From the NCBI GenBank assembly GCA_018399855.1, contig JAGYNX010000085.1, forward strand, positions 1-7,939: DNA of 7,939 nucleotides, read 5' to 3'. Below the pieces are notes generated by a model. The model worked only from the letters and a program-made list of their open reading frames with translations. It was not told the origin of the DNA and made no database searches. How positions within the stretch are numbered: position 1 is the first letter of the stretch; each line of letters starts with the position of its first letter. This DNA is from Spirochaetota bacterium. GTDB taxonomy: Bacteria; Spirochaetota; UBA4802; UB4802. Both the position numbers and the translations under genes were made by a program. Shown piece by piece: positions 1 through 4,892 of this stretch.

Positions 1-173
1 TCCAAGAATTTATATTTAGCTTTAAAATCAATTTTACGTATTTCTTAGCCTGTAAGAACATATCCAAAACAAACTCAACAACAATCCATCATCCGGAGTA
101 AAAAGTGATACTAACATGTATTGAACAACTCGCTGTGCCGCAGTGCCGCCGTGAGAAATTATTATTTAAACGA

Positions 174-206
174 AAAAACCGCGGTATTGAATATACCGCG
201 GTTTTT
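174..206 (-). terminator. Intrinsic terminator of the cydAB-dfx-rbr operon
   Basis: A perfect 14-bp inverted repeat (AAAAACCGCGGTAT at 174-187, ATACCGCGGTTTTT at 193-206) encloses a 5-base loop. On the minus strand the GC-rich core is followed by a run of T, as in a rho-independent terminator, about 30 bases past the rubrerythrin stop. The A/T flanks are symmetric, so it could also stop plus-strand transcription entering from the left. In the remaining sequence at 1-173 I see no gene or clear signal. Confidence 0.9.
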
Positions 207-237
207 GGTTGTATACAGCTAAGCCGTGTGTAATCGA

Positions 238-813
238 TCAGAAGTTATCACAGAGAAGCTCGAAGTGGGCCTGTGGGTGAATGCAGGCCGGGCACTTATC
301 AGGTGCGCTTTCGCCTTCGTGAATATAGCCGCAGTTTCGGCATTTCCAGAGTGTTCTCTCGCTCTTTTTGAATACAGTACCGTCTTCGATATTCTTTAAA
401 AGACCAAGGTAGCGTTCCTCGTGATGCTTCTCAACTTCGGCCACCTTCCTGAAAAGAAAGGCTACGTCGGTGAAGCCTTCTTCTTCGGCGATCTTCGCTG
501 CTTCTGGATAGAGTTTTGTATGCTCTTCGTTCTCACCCATCGCAGCAGCTTTCAGATTTTCAGATGTAGTACCCACCTTCCCGGCAGGGTAGGTAGCGGT
601 AATTTCAACGTCCCCACCTTCCAGGAAACTGAAAAACCTTTTGGCGTGTTCTTTCTCGTTGTCTGCTGTTTCGGTGAATATGGCTGATATCTGCTCGTAT
701 CCCTCTTTTTTCGCTTTTGACGCGAAAAAAGTATATCGTGTCCGTGCCTGTGATTCGCCCGCGAAGGCTTCAAGCAGATTTTGTTCGGTTTTCGTGCCTT
801 TAATACTTTTCAT
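238..813 (-). CDS. rbr: Rubrerythrin (rubredoxin-dependent peroxide reductase)
   Basis: Cytoplasmic non-haem diiron peroxidase that reduces hydrogen peroxide to water with electrons from rubredoxin. The N-terminal ferritin-like four-helix domain (about residues 1-145) carries the diiron ligands E20, E53xxH56, E94, E97 and E128xxH131. The C-terminal rubredoxin-like domain (about 155-191) binds one iron through C158xxC161 and C174xxC177. All expected ligands are present. The length of 191 residues matches, from memory, the classical Desulfovibrio rubrerythrin, and the N-terminus (MKSIKGTKTE) is typical of the family. The ATG is preceded by AGGAGG about 10 bases upstream. It is the last gene of the cydA-cydB-dfx-rbr run, 21 bp after the dfx stop and directly before a strong terminator. 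Its position beside dfx fits sequential removal of superoxide and then peroxide. Confidence 0.97.
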   Translation of the reverse strand: MKSIKGTKTEQNLLEAFAGESQARTRYTFFASKAKKEGYEQISAIFTETADNEKEHAKRFFSFLEGGDVEITATYPAGKVGTTSENLKAAAMGENEEHTKLYPEAAKIAEEEGFTDVAFLFRKVAEVEKHHEERYLGLLKNIEDGTVFKKSERTLWKCRNCGYIHEGESAPDKCPACIHPQAHFELLCDNF

Positions 814-834
814 TAAGTGTGTTCCTCCTGTTTG

Positions 835-1212
835 TTATGCTTTCCAGAGACCATGCAGGTTGCAATATTCTCTTGTAATTATGTTCGACCCTTCAATTTT
901 AAAAACGGCAACAGGCTTGTCTCCCGGTTCAAGAAACTGGCGATAACTTTTCCCGTCGGCGATAACCTGTATCCATTCAATATAATGCTTGTCTTCCATT
1001 GGATGTTCAACACTGCCAACCTGTACTTTTACGCCGTCAGCGGTTTTCTCTACATCCGGTACATGCTTTTCTTTCGCGGCATCAACGGTGTTTTCCTGCT
1101 GCAGTTTCATGGGTTCTCCACAGCATACCAGTTCTCCACCGCCAACATGAAGTACTTCTACGATGTTACCGCATACTTCACATTTATATACTTCAAGTTT
1201 CTCTTTAACCAT
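835..1212 (-). CDS. dfx: Desulfoferrodoxin, two-iron superoxide reductase
   Basis: Reduces superoxide to hydrogen peroxide without producing oxygen, in the cytoplasm, usually with rubredoxin as donor. The N-terminal desulforedoxin domain (about residues 1-37) keeps all four cysteines of centre I (C11, C14, C30, C31), so this is the 2Fe class rather than neelaredoxin. The C-terminal domain holds the catalytic Fe(His)4Cys site with H50, H70, H76, C117 and H120. The E48-K49 pair next to H50 matches the conserved EKH motif that helps guide the substrate. The length of 125 residues is normal. The start has GGAGGA about 7 bases upstream. It lies 27 bp after cydB and 21 bp before rbr, so it is almost certainly co-transcribed with both; the peroxide it produces is the substrate of the next gene's product. 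Confidence 0.97.
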   Translation of the reverse strand: MVKEKLEVYKCEVCGNIVEVLHVGGGELVCCGEPMKLQQENTVDAAKEKHVPDVEKTADGVKVQVGSVEHPMEDKHYIEWIQVIADGKSYRQFLEPGDKPVAVFKIEGSNIITREYCNLHGLWKA

Positions 1213-1239
1213 TTGAGTCCTCCATATTTTTATTTAGTG

Positions 1240-2244
1240 CTATTGTTTTATTGAAACTTTGCCCTTGAAAATTCTGTACACGTAGAAGGAGTACAGTATA
1301 ACAATGGGCATGCCGATCAGTGCAATTATTGACATTGCAGTAAGTGTTATCTGTGTTGAAGACGAATTATATATTGTCAGGTTGAATGCTTCATTTACCG
1401 TAGACCGTGCCAGGTTGGGGTACAATGTGGTTCCCACGATACCCCAGAGACCGATAAAGGACAGGGATGATGACATGAAGGCTTTCCTGTCAAATCCATT
1501 CTTTGACCACATGTACACACCGGAAAGTGCTCCCACGGTCACTATGGCCGCGATCCAGACGGGAAACAGTGAAAGGGTTTGCGGAAGATAGATAACGGTT
1601 ACAATGAATGACAACACCAGGGCAATGGCGTATAGTGCAAGTATCCTGTGTACCAGTTTTTGTGCCCGTTCCTGTACCACGCCATCTGTTTTATGTGCGG
1701 CGTAGGTAGCACCCTGAAGCAGGATCGCCGCAAGACCGAGAATCCCTATAACAAGTGGGTAGGGACGTAAAAGCGTGAAGAACGTTCCCCCGTAGTTCAT
1801 GCTGGCATCAATGGGTATTCCAACAAGAAGGTTGCCCAGGGCAACCCCGTATAGTATCGAGGGTACCAGGCTTCCCACTACGAAAGCCCAGCTCCAGATG
1901 TGTTTACGTTTTTCATCATAATACCAGAATTCCATTGATACTGCCCTGAAGATGAGGGCGAAAAGTACCAGCATGAGGGCAAGGTAAAAACCGCTGAACA
2001 CGGTGGCATAGGTGTGAGGGAATGCGGCAAACAATGACGCGCCGGCGGTAATCAGCCACACTTCGTTGCCATCCCAGAAAGGCCATATAGCGTCCATCAC
2101 CTGTTGCCGTTCACTGTTTTTCTTCGCCAGGGCCGGCATCAGCACGGCTATTCCAAGGTCGAAGCCGTCAAGTACGGCATACCCGATAAATAAAAATCCT
2201 ATGATAAAGAACCAGGCGTTCTGTAATATTTCAATGGTTTCCAT
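1240..2244 (-). CDS. cydB: Cytochrome bd ubiquinol oxidase subunit II
   Basis: Second membrane subunit of the bd-type quinol oxidase, which reduces oxygen to water at high affinity. The 334-residue protein is hydrophobic, with about eight predicted membrane segments. The family signatures are clear: GYAVLDGFDLG at residues 21-31 (including D29), WDGNEVWL at 57-64 (including D58), the LYP segment near 274-276 and a Ser/Thr-rich conserved stretch near 294-302. A strong AGGAGGA lies about 6 bases before the ATG and only 17 bp separate it from the cydA stop, so translation may be coupled. No cydX-like small ORF follows; the 27 bp before dfx are too short to hold one. No cydDC assembly transporter is in the window. 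Confidence 0.96.
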   Translation of the reverse strand: METIEILQNAWFFIIGFLFIGYAVLDGFDLGIAVLMPALAKKNSERQQVMDAIWPFWDGNEVWLITAGASLFAAFPHTYATVFSGFYLALMLVLFALIFRAVSMEFWYYDEKRKHIWSWAFVVGSLVPSILYGVALGNLLVGIPIDASMNYGGTFFTLLRPYPLVIGILGLAAILLQGATYAAHKTDGVVQERAQKLVHRILALYAIALVLSFIVTVIYLPQTLSLFPVWIAAIVTVGALSGVYMWSKNGFDRKAFMSSSLSFIGLWGIVGTTLYPNLARSTVNEAFNLTIYNSSSTQITLTAMSIIALIGMPIVILYSFYVYRIFKGKVSIKQ

Positions 2245-2261
2245 GATAGTCCTCCTCCCTA

Positions 2262-3587
2262 TTAATATCCTGCTTCATCGCCTGTTTGAGGCCCTTTCTC
2301 GATGAGTTTTAAGAGAATAAAGATAAAGAGCACCAGCAGCAGAGTGAATATGGCGAAAAACATTATCAGGGTGAAAAGGATCTGACCCGCGGGAACTACG
2401 ATGGAAGCTGCCGCTGATGTTTTCAGTACCCTGTAGACTGCCCAGGGCTGTCTACCCACTTCGGCGGCTATCCATCCAAATTCGTTTGCCAGGTGGGGCA
2501 ACGGTATGGCAAGAACAAGTGCCCATAAAAACCATCGTGTTGATTCAAGTTTTCTTCGAGCCATGAGTACCCCGCTGATAATGGCCATCAACGCGAACAG
2601 TGTTCCCAGGCCGATCATGATATGATAGGAGAAGTAGGGCAGCATAACCGGGGGCCATTCGTCCCTGGGAAAGGCGTTGAGGCCCTTTACCTCGGCGTTT
2701 GGATCGAAATACGCAAGCAGGCTCAAGAATTTTGGTATCTTGATCTCATAGTAGGTTTTCTGCTCGTCGGCAATTGGTATACCGATGACAGACATGGGTG
2801 CCCCCTCGGTGGTTTCCCACAGCGCTTCGAATGCTGCCATCTTCTCAGGCTGAAGCTGTGTTACCTGTACCGAGTGTATATGACCGGAAACAAACTGCAA
2901 TATAGCCATAGAAATGAAAATGGCCATTGAAACCTTGATGACCTTCTTCGACTGTGCCACATGCCTGTCCTTGAGAAGATACCAGGCACTTATACCTGCG
3001 GTAAAGAGGGTGCCCGTGATCCATGCGGCAACCACCACGTGGAAAAATCTGACAAATGTAGATGGGTTGAAGATTGCAGCGAAAAAGTCTGACATCACTG
3101 CCCGTCCTCCCTCCATCACGAAACCGGCGGGAGTCTGCATCCATGAATTAGCTATCAGTATCCATAATGCTGAAAGATGCCCTCCCAGGAATACCATTAT
3201 CACGGCAAAAAGATAAAATCCCCTGGACACCTTTTTCCTGCCAAACAGGAGTACGCCGAGAAAAACAGATTCCAGGAAAAACGCGAAAATACCTTCAGCA
3301 GCCAGTGGTGCACCGAATATATCACCAACCATGCGGGAATATTCCGCCCAGTTGGTGCCAAATGAAAATTCCAGTACAATACCTGTTGCAACTCCCAGTG
3401 CGAATATGAGGGCAAGAATCTTTATAAAAAATGACGAGATGGACTTGTACAGTTCTTCGTTGGTCTTATAGAACATCGACTCGAATATAACTATTATCAA
3501 CGTGAGTCCAAGTGTTAATGGTGGAAATATGAAATGAAAGCCAGCGGCAAGGCCGAACTGAATTCTTGAGAGCAGTACCGCGTCCAT
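2262..3587 (-). CDS. cydA: Cytochrome bd ubiquinol oxidase subunit I, short Q-loop type
   Basis: Haem-bearing subunit of cytochrome bd; oxidises quinol and reduces oxygen in the inner membrane. Haem ligands are visible: H18 (RIQFGLAAGFH, haem b595), H183 (RFFH) and M324 (SYHIM, haem b558). The acidic pair of the proton path, E98 and E106, is present, as are the quinol-loop residues in QPEKMAAFE (K249, E254) and the conserved GRQPW at 378-382. At 441 residues it is clearly shorter than E. coli CydA (about 522), and the loop after QPEKMAAFE is brief, which places it in the short Q-loop subfamily common in anaerobes and Gram-positives. AGGAGG lies 7 bases before the ATG. It is probably the first gene of the cydAB-dfx-rbr operon. 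In an otherwise anaerobic gene set its likely role is oxygen scavenging or microaerobic respiration. Confidence 0.97.
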   Translation of the reverse strand: MDAVLLSRIQFGLAAGFHFIFPPLTLGLTLIIVIFESMFYKTNEELYKSISSFFIKILALIFALGVATGIVLEFSFGTNWAEYSRMVGDIFGAPLAAEGIFAFFLESVFLGVLLFGRKKVSRGFYLFAVIMVFLGGHLSALWILIANSWMQTPAGFVMEGGRAVMSDFFAAIFNPSTFVRFFHVVVAAWITGTLFTAGISAWYLLKDRHVAQSKKVIKVSMAIFISMAILQFVSGHIHSVQVTQLQPEKMAAFEALWETTEGAPMSVIGIPIADEQKTYYEIKIPKFLSLLAYFDPNAEVKGLNAFPRDEWPPVMLPYFSYHIMIGLGTLFALMAIISGVLMARRKLESTRWFLWALVLAIPLPHLANEFGWIAAEVGRQPWAVYRVLKTSAAASIVVPAGQILFTLIMFFAIFTLLLVLFIFILLKLIEKGPQTGDEAGY

Positions 3588-3599
3588 GTTATACCTCCT

Positions 3600-3635
3600 G
3601 GCAAATATTGCCTTGTGTTCTTTTTGTGCACAAGG
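3600..3635 (-). promoter_or_regulatory. Nested inverted repeats in the cydA leader
   Basis: Three dyad symmetries lie just upstream of the cydA ribosome binding site: GGCAA-ATA-TTGCC (3600-3612), CCTTGTG with CACAAGG at 11 bases spacing (3611-3617 and 3629-3635), and a perfect 10-bp palindrome TTGTGCACAA (3624-3633). They may be operator half-sites for the operon or leader RNA structure. TTGTG/CACAA resembles Rex half-sites but the spacing is wrong for the Rex consensus. A minus-strand GATAAT at 3641-3646 could be a -10, without a good -35. The symmetry is directly seen; the function is not established. Confidence 0.4.
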
Positions 3636-3659
3636 GATTAATTATCGTATCAATATGAC

Positions 3660-3693
3660 AACCGCCATGGATATATATGATTCCATGGCGGTT
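3660..3693 (-). terminator. Hairpin after rubredoxin, probable weak terminator
   Basis: A 12-bp perfect stem (AACCGCCATGGA at 3660-3671, TCCATGGCGGTT at 3682-3693) with a 10-base AT loop begins 7 bases after the rubredoxin stop. On the minus strand the bases that follow (TTGTCATATTG) form only a poor U-tract. It may therefore terminate partially or protect the 3' end of the rubredoxin mRNA, allowing some read-through into cydA. Confidence 0.6.
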
Positions 3694-3700
3694 AAAGTGT

Positions 3701-3862
3701 TTAGTCGACGGGTTCAAACTGATCTTTTTCAGCACCGCATACAGGGCACACCCATTCATCAGGAATGTCTTCAAACTTGGTGCCGGCTTTTACACCGTTA
3801 TCGGGATCACCTTCAGCGGGATCATAAATATAGCCGCATACTGTACATTCATATTTCTTCAT
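3701..3862 (-). CDS. Rubredoxin
   Basis: Small cytoplasmic one-iron electron carrier of 53 residues, a typical rubredoxin length. Iron ligands are C6xxC9 (CTVCGY) and C39xxC42 (CPVCGA), with the family's aromatic core residues Y4, Y11, W37 and F30. I choose the ATG at 3862 because GGAGGT lies about 6 bases upstream and translation gives the canonical MKKYxCxxCG start. An in-frame ATG at 3919 would add an unrelated 19-residue leader over the promoter palindrome. Rubredoxin is the known electron donor of rubrerythrin, desulfoferrodoxin and many flavodiiron proteins, all encoded in this window, so it is the likely hub of the cluster. The rubredoxin reductase that would recharge it is not present here. 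Confidence 0.97.
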   Translation of the reverse strand: MKKYECTVCGYIYDPAEGDPDNGVKAGTKFEDIPDEWVCPVCGAEKDQFEPVD

Positions 3863-3893
3863 GTTGTTACCTCCAGGGCTTCTTTGTGTGTAT

Positions 3894-3924
3894 ACTATAT
3901 AGTTATTACATGAATACATGTAAT
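3894..3924 (-). promoter_or_regulatory. Rubredoxin promoter with two palindromes
   Basis: A perfect 8-4-8 inverted repeat, ATTACATGAATACATGTAAT (3905-3924), is followed towards the gene by the 10-bp palindrome ACTATATAGT (3894-3903). On the minus strand a plausible promoter is TTACAT (3918-3923), an 18-base spacer and TATAGT (3894-3899), so the large repeat would cover the -35 and spacer, a normal repressor position. The half-sites TTACAT/ATGTAA recur in the perR promoter, suggesting but not proving common control. Confidence 0.5.
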
Positions 3925-3940
3925 TCTATAGGCTTTTTGA

Positions 3941-4141
3941 TTATGCGTTTGAAACAGAATAACCTGAATCCTGAATGGCCTGTCGAATATCTTTCTCGGA
4001 TGCGTCTCCTTCTACGGCGACCAGCTTTTTATCGAGGTTGATATTTACAGAGTCTATATCTTCAAGAGAAGATACTGTATTCTCTATTCTCATCTTGCAG
4101 TGATTACAGGTCATATCCGGTACGTGAAATTCATACTGCAT
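3941..4141 (-). CDS. Small heavy-metal-associated (HMA/CopZ-like) protein
   Basis: A 66-residue protein formed by a single HMA domain. The metal-binding loop MTCNHC (C12 and C15 from the chosen start) lies after beta-strand 1, and the rest follows the beta-alpha-beta-beta-alpha-beta pattern ending in the usual DSGYSV motif. Such proteins are cytoplasmic copper (or other soft metal) chaperones or metal buffers. I prefer the ATG at 4141 (MQYEFHVPDMTC) because GGAGAG lies just upstream; the ATG at 4153 lacks a ribosome binding site and would add MERA. No P-type ATPase or copper regulator is in the window, so its partner is unknown. Its place between perR and rubredoxin suggests a link to oxidative stress, perhaps handling metal released from damaged proteins; that is inference. 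Confidence 0.88.
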   Translation of the reverse strand: MQYEFHVPDMTCNHCKMRIENTVSSLEDIDSVNINLDKKLVAVEGDASEKDIRQAIQDSGYSVSNA

Positions 4142-4237
4142 AGCTCTCTCCATTGCATGTACACAGTCTCAAATTTTGACTGCATCGTGTATGTGTATCA
4201 ATTCTGAAGTTGCGTGATGTATCTCATTTGTTGTAAT

Positions 4238-4288
4238 AGTATGCAGCAGAATCATGTATAAATCAAGCCATATTTTGACAAAAATATG
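4238..4288 (-). promoter_or_regulatory. Candidate promoter and 8-4-8 palindrome upstream of the HMA gene
   Basis: The 229 bases between perR and the HMA start at 4141 contain no convincing ORF. On the minus strand TTGATT (4261-4266), 17 bases and CATACT (4238-4243) form a moderate sigma-70-like promoter, which would leave a leader of about 90 bases. Directly upstream is a perfect inverted repeat, CATATTTT-GACA-AAAATATG (4269-4288). It has the same 8-4-8 geometry as the rubredoxin repeat but a different sequence. I see no terminator after perR, so read-through from perR is also possible. Confidence 0.4.
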
Positions 4289-4370
4289 AAACGATAATAA
4301 AAATGTAATGAATACAACAATCTTCTAAACCTGTACCCCTGTCAAGAATATTCTGCATTTCATGCTGCTA

Positions 4371-4799
4371 TCAATTTTTTTTGGGAGAAGTGTTGCATGA
4401 ATTACAGATACCCTTCATGTTTATCTGGTATTCTGTAATAAAGTGATCACCAATCTGCTGTAATGCTTCAAGGGCGTTGCTAACTTCCACATCATATATC
4501 TTGCCACATCGTGTACACTTGAAATGGCCATGGGGTGAGGTGTTTATGTCATACCTGGATTCGTTTTCTTCAATTGAAAGTTGGGCAACGAGCCCTTTCT
4601 CTGAAAACAGGTTTAATGTATTATATACCGTGGTTTTGGACAGGGTTGGTATGCTTTCTTCAAGTGCCCGATAAATTACATCAACATTAGGATGTATCCT
4701 GTTATTTCTCAGAAATTCCAGTATCTTGATCCTGTGATAAGAAGGTGAGATGTCATTGCTTTGCAAATATTTCTTTAATTCTTCCATATCGGTTTTCAC
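4371..4799 (-). CDS. perR: Fur-family peroxide-sensing repressor, PerR type
   Basis: DNA-binding metalloregulator of 142 residues: winged-helix domain (about 1-83) with the recognition region TLSKTTVYNTLNLF, then a dimerisation domain. Structural zinc cysteines are present as C95xxC98 and C132xxC135. The regulatory site is complete: H36, D84, H90, H92 and D103. These match the B. subtilis PerR set H37, D85, H91, H93, D104 with an offset of one. Asp at the last position, where Fur proteins carry Glu, favours PerR-type iron or manganese binding and peroxide sensing by histidine oxidation. The start is uncertain: a GTG at 4799 or the in-frame ATG at 4787 (MEELKKYL), neither with a good ribosome binding site. 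It sits among oxygen-defence genes that are its probable targets, and palindromes in its own promoter suggest autoregulation. Confidence 0.93.
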   Translation of the reverse strand: MKTDMEELKKYLQSNDISPSYHRIKILEFLRNNRIHPNVDVIYRALEESIPTLSKTTVYNTLNLFSEKGLVAQLSIEENESRYDINTSPHGHFKCTRCGKIYDVEVSNALEALQQIGDHFITEYQINMKGICNSCNTSPKKN

Positions 4800-4809
4800 T
4801 TTTATACTT

Positions 4810-4879
4810 ATTATAAAATTATCATTATAAAAATATTGTAATTGTTACATAATGTAACAGTATACCCGGAAAAATGCAA
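4810..4879 (-). promoter_or_regulatory. perR promoter with palindromic operator and PerR-box-like site
   Basis: A perfect 8-1-8 palindrome TGTTACATAATGTAACA (4843-4859) has the 7-1-7 geometry typical of Fur-family boxes. A minus-strand promoter TTGCAT (4874-4879), 17 bases, TACATT (4851-4856), preceded by TGT as an extended -10, puts the palindrome on the -10. Closer to the gene, 4816-4830 reads TTATAATGATAATTT on the minus strand and matches the B. subtilis PerR box TTATAATNATTATAA at 11 of 14 fixed positions. It overlaps another possible -10 (TATAAT, 4824-4829). Autoregulation by PerR is the simplest reading. Confidence 0.55.
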
Positions 4880-4892
4880 GTATTTTTGATAA

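Noticed and set aside
1..173. Possible gene fragment or regulatory RNA at the left edge
   Set aside because: No ORF with a start signal, no tRNA-like or structured pattern, and only a short GTGCCGC repeat near 136-150.
817..1254. Plus-strand ORF of 145 codons opposite desulfoferrodoxin
   Set aside because: It is antisense to a gene with every catalytic ligand intact, is unusually rich in Phe and Tyr, and has no recognisable domain.
3613..3633. Rex operator in the cydA leader
   Set aside because: The half-sites TTGTG and CACAA are present but 11 bases apart, against 8 in the Rex consensus, and the inner bases do not match.
3863..3919. N-terminal extension of rubredoxin from an upstream ATG
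   Set aside because: It would run through the promoter palindromes, and the downstream ATG has a strong ribosome binding site and gives the canonical rubredoxin start.
3586..4041. Plus-strand ORF of 151 codons opposite rubredoxin and the HMA gene
   Set aside because: It spans two well-supported minus-strand genes and a terminator hairpin, and its translation resembles no family.
4164..4182. CAGTC-N9-GACTG hairpin in the HMA leader
   Set aside because: The stem is only 5 bp in AT-rich DNA, with no U-tract or known riboswitch context; chance is likely.
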